Positions 1 through 7,003 of a stretch of 19,903 bases of DNA are shown here, one piece after another. The position numbers and the translations under genes are program-made. The notes below the pieces were generated by a model. The model was not told the DNA's origin. It searched no databases and saw only the letters and a program-made list of their open reading frames with translations. Every line of letters begins with the position of its first letter. The stretch's first letter is position 1. The DNA is from Prolixibacteraceae bacterium (GTDB lineage Bacteria > Bacteroidota > Bacteroidia > Bacteroidales > Prolixibacteraceae). The DNA lies in the NCBI GenBank assembly GCA_017998095.1, contig JAGODU010000070.1, positions 1 to 19,903 of the forward strand, given 5' to 3'.

Positions 1-743
1 TAATTCAATATATACTTATTCTTTTTATGATATCCGGGGGGATTAACTTTTCTCTCTATTATTTGCTGATACATGGTAAATTAAAAAAAGTCATATCCAA
101 TGAAGAACTAAAATTGTTTTTATTAATTATATTTTTTTCAACTTTAATAATTGCATTTATTTTAAAGGTAAATTTTAATTATAATTGGGAAAAGTCAATA
201 AGAGATTCTTTATTTCAGGTTGTTTCAATTATATCAACCACAGGATATATTACTTCAAACTACGAATTGTGGCCTCATGCAACACAATGGATATTGCTTA
301 TTTTAATGTTAATTGGATCATCAACTGGTTCTACAACCGGTGGAATAAAAGTTGCAAGAATTTCAATTGCGCTTAAAACTTCAAAACAATATATTAACAA
401 GATTTTGAGGCCTAATTCAATACACACCGTTAAATTCAATGGCCAATCTCTTTCAGCTGAAACTTCTAACAGTGTGATTATTTTTATTTTTATTTTTATT
501 TCGACTATTCTTTTCGGAATATTAATAATGGTACTTTCAGGGATGGACGTTAAGTCAGCAGCAGGAGCTGTAATTACTACAATCTCATGTACCGGGCCAG
601 GATTCTTTGATGTTGGGGCAACAGATAATTTCAGTAATATTCCTGCATTTGGGAAATACTATTTGGCTTTAAACATGATAATAGGAAGATTAGAGTTACT
701 GTCACTTTTAGTCCTGATTATTCCATCTTTTTATAAAAAATAG
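1..743 (+). CDS. TrkH-family potassium transporter subunit, C-terminal part (5' end outside window)
   Basis: The reading frame is open from the left window edge (first full codon at position 3), so the ATG at 27 is an internal methionine and the true start lies upstream. The visible protein is the C-terminal half of a Trk/Ktr-type K+ channel subunit in the inner membrane. The third pore loop reads STTGY (followed by an ELWPH motif), then comes a TGGIKVAR stretch like other TrkH proteins, and the fourth filter reads TGPGF. It aligns without gaps with the complete TrkH encoded just downstream, at roughly half to 60% identity by eye, and both end in PSFYKK. The two are therefore tandem paralogues. 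Family knowledge: TrkH forms the pore and is normally gated by a cytoplasmic NAD/ATP-binding TrkA, which is not in this window. Which paralogue is the ancestral copy cannot be seen here. Confidence 0.9.
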   Translation, partial: IQYILILFMISGGINFSLYYLLIHGKLKKVISNEELKLFLLIIFFSTLIIAFILKVNFNYNWEKSIRDSLFQVVSIISTTGYITSNYELWPHATQWILLILMLIGSSTGSTTGGIKVARISIALKTSKQYINKILRPNSIHTVKFNGQSLSAETSNSVIIFIFIFISTILFGILIMVLSGMDVKSAAGAVITTISCTGPGFFDVGATDNFSNIPAFGKYYLALNMIIGRLELLSLLVLIIPSFYKK

Positions 744-788
744 AATTTCAATGATTTTAGAATAATTAATTATTAAATCCTATTACAA

Positions 789-822
789 ATTGTAATAAAA
801 AATTATTTTTCAATTACTTTTG
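789..822 (+). promoter_or_regulatory. Putative Bacteroidota-type promoter of the second trkH
   Basis: TTG at 790-792 and TACTTTTG at 815-822 resemble the Bacteroidota housekeeping consensus (-33 TTTG, -7 TAnnTTTG), with a 22-nt spacer. A 15-bp palindrome, ATTACAA-A-TTGTAAT (782-796), overlaps the -33 element and could be an operator, although such AT-rich palindromes also arise by chance. A start site near 829 would leave a 5' leader of about 64 nt that contains the inverted repeat at 840-877. This implies the second trkH can be transcribed independently of the first. Confidence 0.4.
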
Positions 823-839
823 ATTTCCAAATTCATAAG

Positions 840-877
840 TATAATAATCCTTTACCAGATAATAATGGATTATTATA
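840..877 (+). promoter_or_regulatory. 11-bp perfect inverted repeat in the trkH leader
   Basis: TATAATAATCC (840-850) and GGATTATTATA (867-877) are perfect reverse complements separated by 16 nt. The right arm ends 15 bp before the trkH ATG at 893. In RNA this would form a weak AU-rich hairpin immediately upstream of the start codon; in DNA it could be a dimeric operator. No poly-U tract follows, so it does not look like a terminator. The function is inferred from position only. Confidence 0.4.
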
Positions 878-892
878 ACATAATGGTGTAAA

Positions 893-2344
893 ATGAATAA
901 GGTTAGTTTTAGGAATGTAATTCACATTATTTCAATAAGTCTGGTATTCGAAAGTTTGTTTATTTTTACTTGTTTACCTGTAGCTTGGTATTATAATGAA
1001 ACAACGATAATTCCTATATTTAAGTCTTTTTTAATTACCTTTCTTTCAGGTTTTTTTGGATTTTTATTTACCAGAAAAAATGTTACTGAATATTCTGTCA
1101 AGGATACATTTTTCTCAGTAGTCTTAACATGGATTACTATTTCATTGTTTGGTTCTTTGCCTTATCTTTCATCTGCTTCCATACCGAGTTTTGTTGATGC
1201 TTTTTTTGAGACAGTATCTGGTTTTACGACAACTGGAGCCTCTATTTTAAAAGACATTGAGATAATCCCAAAATCAATTTTATTGTGGAGGGCTGAAACC
1301 CATTGGATTGGGGGGATGGGTATTATAGTACTTGTGATTGCTTTTTTACCATATTTCAAGGTTGGAGGGCAACATTTAATGATGGCAGAAGGTTCATTCT
1401 TTAATTCCGAAAAAATAAGATCCAGGACGATAGATGTCGCTAAGAGAATGTGGTTCATTTATTTGATTCTTACAATAATGCAAATTCTACTTATGACTAT
1501 TGCAGGAATGGATTTCTTCGATTCAGTATGTCATTCTTTTGCTACAATTGCCACAGGGGGATTTGGAACCAAGAATAGTAGTATGATACAATACTCACCT
1601 TTAATTCAATATATAGTCATAACCTTTATGACTTTATCGGGAATGAACTTTACTCTTCATTATTTGTTTGTTCATGGAAGATTTAAAAAGGTTTTTTCAA
1701 ATGAAGAAATGAAGGCTTATTTGTTAATAATTCTGGCATCGAGTCTGATAATAACATTCATTAATAAAAGTTCCTTTAACATCACATGGGAGAAATCTTT
1801 CAGAGATGCTTTATTTCAGGTTTCATCATTAATTACTGCAACCGGATTTGTTTCATCTGATTATGAATTATGGCCGCATTCAGCACAATGGGTACTTTTT
1901 CTAATAATGCTTATTGGTGCATGTGTAGGTTCAACAGGAGGAGGAATAAAAGTAGCAAGATATGTTATTGCTTTTAAAAAACTAAAGAGTTATATATTGA
2001 AAACACTAAATCCCAATTCAGTATATATTCCTAAATATAATGGTCAATCTTACTCTCCGGAAGTTTCAACAGGAATAATTTCATATATTTTTATTTATTA
2101 TTCTACAATTGTTATTGGGTCTTTTATTTTAATTCTTTGTGGATTAGATAAAGTTTCAGCTTGTGGTGCAGTGACAACAACACTTGGCGGTATTGGCCCT
2201 GGCTTTAATGAAGTAGGTGCTATAGATAATTTCTCTCAAGTATCTTCTTTTGGAAAACTTTATCTTTCATTTAATATGATTTTAGGCAGGTTGGAAATAA
2301 TGTCATTTTTAATTATCCTTGTCCCTTCATTCTATAAGAAGTGA
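893..2344 (+). CDS. trkH: TrkH-family potassium uptake protein, complete
   Basis: This 483-residue inner-membrane protein has the TrkH/KtrB architecture of four membrane-pore-membrane repeats. The four selectivity-filter segments are visible: TTTGA (about 112-116), TGGFG (221-225), TATGF (315-319) and GGIGPG (432-437). The conserved STGGGIKVAR motif lies at 347-356. TrkH conducts K+ inward and is usually regulated by a TrkA ring in the cytoplasm; no trkA is present in the window. Length is normal for the family and the ATG at 893 gives a complete first membrane segment. The gene follows a paralogue with the same C-terminus, separated by 149 bp that carry promoter-like and inverted-repeat elements. 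The fourth filter differs between the paralogues (GGIGPG here, SCTGPG in the first copy), so conductance or selectivity may have diverged. Confidence 0.95.
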   Translation: MNKVSFRNVIHIISISLVFESLFIFTCLPVAWYYNETTIIPIFKSFLITFLSGFFGFLFTRKNVTEYSVKDTFFSVVLTWITISLFGSLPYLSSASIPSFVDAFFETVSGFTTTGASILKDIEIIPKSILLWRAETHWIGGMGIIVLVIAFLPYFKVGGQHLMMAEGSFFNSEKIRSRTIDVAKRMWFIYLILTIMQILLMTIAGMDFFDSVCHSFATIATGGFGTKNSSMIQYSPLIQYIVITFMTLSGMNFTLHYLFVHGRFKKVFSNEEMKAYLLIILASSLIITFINKSSFNITWEKSFRDALFQVSSLITATGFVSSDYELWPHSAQWVLFLIMLIGACVGSTGGGIKVARYVIAFKKLKSYILKTLNPNSVYIPKYNGQSYSPEVSTGIISYIFIYYSTIVIGSFILILCGLDKVSACGAVTTTLGGIGPGFNEVGAIDNFSQVSSFGKLYLSFNMILGRLEIMSFLIILVPSFYKK

Positions 2345-2435
2345 TTAAATAAAGGAATTCTAAAAGATTTTAACCTTTATAATATTTGTTAAATTTTATA
2401 TTGAGAAGTAATTAAGTATTTAATTAATAATTTCT

Positions 2436-2443
2436 TATATTTG
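2436..2443 (+). promoter_or_regulatory. Possible -7 box (TAnnTTTG) before the DUF2279 gene
   Basis: TATATTTG matches the Bacteroidota -7 consensus and ends 19 bp before the ATG at 2463, giving a very short leader. No convincing -33 TTTG is seen at the usual distance, so the call rests on one box. Confidence 0.3.
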
Positions 2444-2462
2444 AGATACTAATTATTCCTCT

Positions 2463-3386
2463 ATGAAAAACAAGCTGCTTTTTACCGTGAGCATTGTATT
2501 GTTTTTAAATAATGGTTACTCTCAAGAATTAACTGATACAATAGCTCATCAACAAATCAATAAGAAAATGTTGACTACAGCAATTATTACTGAAAGCGCA
2601 GCTTACGTTGCGGGAATGTCATATTTGCAGTTTGTTTGGTATAAAGATAGTGAAAGAGTTCCCTTCGAGTTTTACAATGATAATAAAGCATATCTTCAGA
2701 TGGATAAATTTGGGCATTCATTTGCTGCCTATGGTGAAAGTTACTTGGCATATCAGTGGTTAAGAAAAGCAGGTGTAAGCAAAAACAAAGCTTTATTGTA
2801 TGGTGCACCTTTGGGTTTTGTGATGCAGGCACCAATTGAAATATTTGATGGATTATATGAAGGTTGGGGCTTTTCATGGGGAGACATAATTGCAAATGCA
2901 TCGGGTTGTGTATTGTTGGCTGGACAGGAATTGCTCTTTGATGAACAATTTTTCAGGTATAAAATAGGATATGCCCGATCACAAATTGCTCGAGAAACTT
3001 ATGGGTTACTTGGCAATAATGCATGGGAAAGTTTTTTCTATGATTATAATAGTCAATCATATTGGCTTTCCTTTAATGCAAATAGACTTTTTTTAAAAGA
3101 TATTTTACCTCCATGGATTAACATTGCATTTGGGTATAGTACAGATGGAGTCTTAGGCTATTATGACAATAAAACATATTACCATGGCCATGAATTAAAA
3201 GAATATGAGAGAACCCGACAATACTTACTTTCTCTTGATATTGACTGGGAAAAAATACCTACTGACTCAAAATTTCTAAAGGGATTATTTGTAGGATTAA
3301 ATTTTATTAAGATACCTTTTCCGGCTTTAGAATTCAATTCTCAGGGAAAATTTGTATGGCATTGGATGTTCCCTTTTACAGATTGA
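2463..3386 (+). CDS. DUF2279 (YfiM-like) envelope protein
   Basis: The 307-residue protein begins with a signal peptide (about 1-20, ending GYSQ) and is probably periplasmic or outer-membrane associated. Residues about 80-150 carry the DUF2279 signature: a DKFGH motif (81-85), a Tyr/Ala-rich helix, an acidic IEIFDG segment and a GFSWGDIIANASG-type motif (136-148). This domain occurs in predicted periplasmic proteins of Gram-negative bacteria, and I know of no established biochemical role. The C-terminal half is rich in aromatic residues (YWLSF, GYSTDGVLGYYD and similar), as in beta-barrel or lipid-facing envelope proteins. It ends 17 bp before the end of the convergent dnaJ gene with no clear terminator between them. 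Family call is firm, function unknown. Confidence 0.8.
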   Translation: MKNKLLFTVSIVLFLNNGYSQELTDTIAHQQINKKMLTTAIITESAAYVAGMSYLQFVWYKDSERVPFEFYNDNKAYLQMDKFGHSFAAYGESYLAYQWLRKAGVSKNKALLYGAPLGFVMQAPIEIFDGLYEGWGFSWGDIIANASGCVLLAGQELLFDEQFFRYKIGYARSQIARETYGLLGNNAWESFFYDYNSQSYWLSFNANRLFLKDILPPWINIAFGYSTDGVLGYYDNKTYYHGHELKEYERTRQYLLSLDIDWEKIPTDSKFLKGLFVGLNFIKIPFPALEFNSQGKFVWHWMFPFTD

Positions 3387-3403
3387 TTATTCTTTGAAAA
3401 ACA

Positions 3404-4555
3404 TTAATCGAACATACCTCTCATCTTTTCAAAAAAGTCTTTTTTGTTAGGTCCTGTTTGGGGAGATCCCATAAAGTTAGTTGATTGAGAAAGTTTCTCA
3501 AGTATTTTTCTTTCTTCTGCAGTTAAATGTGTAGGAACCCAAACGTGTACTTTTACAAGTATATCTCCCTTGCCATATCCATTTATATCTGGTAATCCCT
3601 TACCTCTGAGTCTTAATATTTTTTCAGGTTGAGTCCCTGAATCAATTTTAACTTTAACCTTGCCATCTATTGTTGGAATTTCTACAGTTGTTCCTAAAGC
3701 AATATCAGGAAAATTCAAGTACAAATTAAAGATCAGATCATTATCATCCCTTATTAATTCCTTGTGTTCTTCTTCTTCGATGAGAACTATTAAATCACCA
3801 TTAACACCTCCTCTTCTCGCTGCATTTCCTTTTCCTCCGACTGAAAGCTGCATTCCTTCAGCTACTCCGGCTGGTATATTAATTGTGATTACTTCTTCTC
3901 CCTGAATTATTCCTTCTCCGTAACAAGAAGGACATTTATTAACAATTATTTTTCCTTCTCCTCCACAGTTAGGGCAAACGGATGTTGTTTGCATTTGTCC
4001 TAAAAACGTATTGGAGACTCTTGTTACCTGACCTGTGCCATGGCAAGTAGAACATGTTGAAAAAGAACCGTCTTTTGCTCCTGAACCATTACAGGAACTG
4101 CAACTGACATATTTTTTTACTTTTATCTTTTTCTCGGCGCCCTTTGCAATCTCAGTTAGATTAAGCTTAACCTTAACCCTTAAATTTTGCCCTTTATTCA
4201 CTCTTTGAGATCTTCCCCTACTACTTCCACCAAAACCACCAAAACCACCAAAATGGCCGCCAAAAATATCTCCAAACATTGAAAATATGTCATCCATATT
4301 CATGTTTTGACCACTAAAGCCTGTGGATCCATTCATTCCTGCATGACCAAATTGATCATACCTTTGTTTTTTATCGGGATTACTTAATACTTCGTAAGCT
4401 TCAGCCGCTTCTTTGAACATTTCTTCCGACTCTTTATCACCTGGATTTTTATCCGGATGATATTGAATTGCTTTTTTCCTATATGCCTTTTTTATTTCTT
4501 CCTGGCTGGAGTCTTTTGAAACGCCCAGTATTTCGTAGTAATCCCTTTTATTCAT
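3404..4555 (-). CDS. dnaJ: Chaperone DnaJ (Hsp40)
   Basis: The 383-residue protein has the full type I DnaJ layout. The J-domain (1-70) has HPD at 33-35. A Gly/Phe-rich linker (about 74-112) includes a tandem GGFGGFGG run encoded by near-identical 9-bp units. The zinc-binding domain has four CxxCxGxG motifs, at about 152, 168, 194 and 208. The C-terminal substrate-binding domains are followed by a short tail. It stimulates DnaK ATP hydrolysis and delivers unfolded proteins. It starts 12 bp after the grpE stop, so the two form an operon; dnaK is not in the window. No feature is missing or unusual. Confidence 0.98.
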   Translation of the reverse strand: MNKRDYYEILGVSKDSSQEEIKKAYRKKAIQYHPDKNPGDKESEEMFKEAAEAYEVLSNPDKKQRYDQFGHAGMNGSTGFSGQNMNMDDIFSMFGDIFGGHFGGFGGFGGSSRGRSQRVNKGQNLRVKVKLNLTEIAKGAEKKIKVKKYVSCSSCNGSGAKDGSFSTCSTCHGTGQVTRVSNTFLGQMQTTSVCPNCGGEGKIIVNKCPSCYGEGIIQGEEVITINIPAGVAEGMQLSVGGKGNAARRGGVNGDLIVLIEEEEHKELIRDDNDLIFNLYLNFPDIALGTTVEIPTIDGKVKVKIDSGTQPEKILRLRGKGLPDINGYGKGDILVKVHVWVPTHLTAEERKILEKLSQSTNFMGSPQTGPNKKDFFEKMRGMFD

Positions 4556-4567
4556 ATAAATAATAAA

Positions 4568-5164
4568 TTATTCCCCAATAACAACCTTTGCAAACCTTAT
4601 TACCTTATCATTTAATAAGTAACCCTTTTGAATTACATCAACAACCTTACCCTTTAATTCCTCACTTGGAGAAGGTATTTTAGTTATAGCTTCGTGAAGA
4701 TCAGTATCAAATTCTTTTTCAATTGCTTCAATTTCTTTTACTCCATTTGATTTAACAAATTCATTAAAGCGCTTATAAATAAGGTTTATACCATCTTTAA
4801 CCGGATCAATTTCCGTTGCTTCTTCCATAGATTTCAGTGCTCTTTCAAAATCATCTAAGACCGGAAGGATGTTTACGAGCAAACCCTCAGATGCTGACTT
4901 AGTCAGTTCCATTTTTTCTTTTAAAGTACGTTTGCGGTAATTGTCAAACTCTGCATGAAGACGAAGCAATTGATCATTCCTCTGTTCAATTATTGCTTGT
5001 AATTCTTCAATCTTTTTATCTGATATATCTTTTATATTTTTTTTGGCGTGGGTTTTTTCTTCTTCCTCATTATGTTCTAGTGTATCTTTCTTTTCTTTTT
5101 CTTCAGGGCTGCTAACTCCATCACTTTTTTTGGCTTTTTTATCAATATCTTCTTTTTTTCCCAT
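4568..5164 (-). CDS. grpE: Nucleotide exchange factor GrpE
   Basis: The 198-residue GrpE has a disordered, highly charged Lys/Glu-rich N-terminus (1-47), a long dimerising coiled coil (about 48-100, with an AEFDNYRKR motif at 71-79) and a C-terminal beta-domain ending in the typical GYLLNDKVIRFAKVVIG segment. It releases ADP from DnaK and thereby drives the chaperone cycle. It is the first gene of the grpE-dnaJ pair. The 123-bp upstream gap carries promoter-like elements described separately. I see no CIRCE inverted repeat upstream, so classical HrcA control is unlikely. Confidence 0.97.
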   Translation of the reverse strand: MGKKEDIDKKAKKSDGVSSPEEKEKKDTLEHNEEEEKTHAKKNIKDISDKKIEELQAIIEQRNDQLLRLHAEFDNYRKRTLKEKMELTKSASEGLLVNILPVLDDFERALKSMEEATEIDPVKDGINLIYKRFNEFVKSNGVKEIEAIEKEFDTDLHEAITKIPSPSEELKGKVVDVIQKGYLLNDKVIRFAKVVIGE

Positions 5165-5196
5165 AATTACTTATTTTATTTATCTACTCTCAAATC

Positions 5197-5239
5197 ACAA
5201 ATATTCTGCCAAAAGAAATTTGCAGCCAATTTGGCGTAT
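5197..5239 (-). promoter_or_regulatory. Candidate grpE promoter, -24/-12-like, with upstream ATACGCC element
   Basis: Read on the minus strand: ATACGCC (5239-5233), 18 nt, TTTTGGCA (5214-5207), 6 nt, TTGT (5200-5197). The TGGCA-N6-TTG spacing fits a sigma-54 -24/-12 promoter, but the -12 dinucleotide is GT instead of GC. An 11-bp palindrome GCCAA-T-TTGGC (5225-5235) overlaps the upstream element. The same bases can also be read as a housekeeping promoter, TTG-N21-AATATTTG, one base off TAnnTTTG. A start near 5186 would give a leader of about 22 nt before the grpE ATG. The same arrangement recurs at 14032-14076. Confidence 0.45.
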
Positions 5240-5287
5240 TTATTGTTTAAACTGGTGACAAAATTGAGTAGTGTTTTTATTTAACTA

Positions 5288-5824
5288 TTATTTTTTTAAT
5301 TCTGACAGGAAAAATTGAAGTTGGGGTCCTCTTAAATTTTTTGCAATTATTATTCCATTACCATCTAAAAGAAAATTTCCTGGAATACTGTTTACTTTAT
5401 ATACACCTGCCCATTTAGAGTACCATCCCTTTAAATCACTAATATGGTATGGCCATTCTAATTTGTCAGCACTTATAGCTGATTCCCATTGAGATTTATT
5501 TTGATCTAATGATATGCTTAAAATCTCAAATCCTTTACCATTTTTAAATTTTTCGTCTTTGAACAACTGATAAACATTTACAATGTTTGGATTTTCTCTT
5601 CTACATGGACCACACCATGAAGCCCAAAAATCAATAAGTACTATCTTACCTTTAAAATCTGAAAGATTAATTTGTTTCCCATCAATATTAATATCAGATA
5701 TTTCAGGAGCTTTATTGCCAATGCTAATGCCAATAACTGGTTCTGAATCACTGTTTTCTGCTTTTAATATCAGAGTCTGAAATGAAACTAGAATAATAGC
5801 AACTAATAAAATTATCTTCTTCAT
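5288..5824 (-). CDS. TlpA/ResA-like extracytoplasmic thioredoxin-fold protein
   Basis: The 178-residue protein has an N-terminal signal sequence or membrane anchor (about 1-22) followed by an AhpC/TSA-Redoxin fold. The redox motif WCGPC lies at 70-74 within the typical FWASWCGPCR block. A SIPG segment, the expected cis-proline loop, lies near residue 147, followed by the LLDGNG motif of TlpA-like proteins. The likely role is reduction or exchange of disulfides in periplasmic proteins. The exact partner cannot be deduced. It is the last gene of the cluster that contains the exosortase-like protein, separated from the preceding stop by 35 bp. Unusually for this phylum, a full Shine-Dalgarno sequence lies upstream. 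Confidence 0.88.
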   Translation of the reverse strand: MKKIILLVAIILVSFQTLILKAENSDSEPVIGISIGNKAPEISDINIDGKQINLSDFKGKIVLIDFWASWCGPCRRENPNIVNVYQLFKDEKFKNGKGFEILSISLDQNKSQWESAISADKLEWPYHISDLKGWYSKWAGVYKVNSIPGNFLLDGNGIIIAKNLRGPQLQFFLSELKK

Positions 5825-5839
5825 ATTAATTAAATTTAA

Positions 5840-5847
5840 CCTCCTTA
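5840..5847 (-). promoter_or_regulatory. Strong Shine-Dalgarno sequence, distant from the start
   Basis: The minus strand reads TAAGGAGG, a full match to the anti-SD core, 15 nt upstream of the tlpA-like ATG at 5824. Bacteroidota genes rarely carry SD sequences, and the spacing is longer than the usual 5-9 nt. No better in-frame ATG/GTG/TTG lies closer to it. Confidence 0.4.
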
Positions 5848-5859
5848 AAACAAATTAAC

Positions 5860-6378
5860 TTAGTTTTTAGTTTTTGTTGCTAGTTGATATTTGTATTTAA
5901 TAAGTAATGTATCTTTGATTATCAGGAAAAATATTAAAAATCCAAATATCTGCAATCCTATAAATAACCCCATCGATTTTACTTTTGACTGACTAATATT
6001 AAAAAGTAAAAGAGGGAAAAAAATCTGTAATAAATAAACTGCAAAAAAGTTAATAGAAAAAAGCTTTAGTGCTATTTTGTAATTAATCCTTTTGTCAAAA
6101 AATAAAGACAAATGCCATGCCAAAAGTAAGACCACCGGAAGACAATATTCTAAAGCAATTTTTGTTCTACGGTCTTTGTAGTAACAATAAATCATTGGTG
6201 TAGAGTCTTGTTCCTGAATCTTAAATTCTGCTCTTTCAATTCCGGAGAATTTAGCTGTTACTTTATCTACGCCTTTTGCAACGAATTTACCGTACGCTGA
6301 TTCACCGCCATTTGACCATAATATATAAAATATGATACTTGCCGCAATGAATATTACGATTCTCAGATTGTTTTTCAT
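5860..6378 (-). CDS. Exosortase-associated small membrane protein (unknown family)
   Basis: I do not recognise this 172-residue protein by sequence. It has an N-terminal membrane segment (about 4-22), an extracytoplasmic loop (about 23-75) and three further membrane segments (about 77-94, 102-128, 133-157), with a short basic C-terminus. Its ATG overlaps the stop of the exosortase-family gene in an ATGA, so translation is probably coupled. Flavobacterial exosortase genes of the XrtF type are known to be followed by a small exosortase-associated membrane protein. This gene holds the same place and size class, but I cannot claim homology. The role is inferred to be an accessory or partner of the sorting enzyme. 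Confidence 0.65.
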   Translation of the reverse strand: MKNNLRIVIFIAASIIFYILWSNGGESAYGKFVAKGVDKVTAKFSGIERAEFKIQEQDSTPMIYCYYKDRRTKIALEYCLPVVLLLAWHLSLFFDKRINYKIALKLFSINFFAVYLLQIFFPLLLFNISQSKVKSMGLFIGLQIFGFLIFFLIIKDTLLIKYKYQLATKTKN

Positions 6379-6977
6379 GATGTTTGCTGGCTGATTTTAT
6401 TCATTCGTTTGTTTGCAAGCTCCCAAAGCCCCCATATTACAATAACTAATAAAATATTCCAGACATAGTCATGCATGATATCAAAAATTTGAGGGTATAT
6501 TTTTCCGATAACCCCTAACATTATTATTCTTAATGAATTGATAATTGCCAGGGTGGCGAATAAAACTGAACCTATTATCAGCTTCTGCTTTATATTCCAC
6601 CTTGAGAAAATAACTAATGCAATCATTGCTATATATGCATGATATGCCGAGCACTCAATTTCAATAATCATCGGGTAGTTGTTTACATAGATAGATTTAT
6701 AGTTCACAACCATTGTTGTTACTAAACCCGATCCGTCTCCTAGTATCTTAGCTGGAATAAACATCATTTTCGATAACCCATATGTCAGATACGTAGTAAA
6801 ATCTACAAATATCATTGAAAACCACTGTTTGTTTGTATAATCCCAGGCAACTATAACTACGAGGATTATCCATAAAACAAAAGCTTTTATCAGCGGTAAT
6901 AATTCATTTAAAAGAGCTTTTTTATCAAATGTACTCTTCCCTTTTAAGGAATTTACTTTTGGTTTAGGGTTATTCAT
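6375..6977 (-). CDS. Exosortase/archaeosortase-family membrane protein
   Basis: The 200-residue polytopic membrane protein has about five membrane segments from residue 28 on. It carries the three residues expected of the exosortase/archaeosortase transpeptidases: Cys109 in an ECSAYHAY block, Arg150 in NSLRI and His169 in HDYVWN, each at the border of a membrane segment. These enzymes are thought to cleave a C-terminal sorting signal (PEP-CTERM-like) and transfer the protein to a membrane or glycan anchor. The size and layout fit the short Bacteroidota versions such as XrtF better than long EpsH-type proteins, but the subfamily assignment is uncertain. The gene lies 26 bp downstream of murA and overlaps the next gene by 4 bp. 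No protein in the window ends in a recognisable PEP-CTERM-like tail. Confidence 0.82.
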   Translation of the reverse strand: MNNPKPKVNSLKGKSTFDKKALLNELLPLIKAFVLWIILVVIVAWDYTNKQWFSMIFVDFTTYLTYGLSKMMFIPAKILGDGSGLVTTMVVNYKSIYVNNYPMIIEIECSAYHAYIAMIALVIFSRWNIKQKLIIGSVLFATLAIINSLRIIMLGVIGKIYPQIFDIMHDYVWNILLVIVIWGLWELANKRMNKISQQTS

Positions 6978-7003
6978 AAGGTTATTTATTTTATCTTTTT
7001 TAC

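Noticed and set aside
1162..1458. 98-codon open frame antisense to trkH
   Set aside because: It is fully contained in a well-conserved membrane protein gene, has no family signature and no promoter; such shadows recur antisense to most genes here, including the adhesin.
4222..4257. CCACCAAAA tandem repeat
   Set aside because: This is simply the Gly-Phe-rich linker of dnaJ (GGFGGFGG) and is expected for the family.
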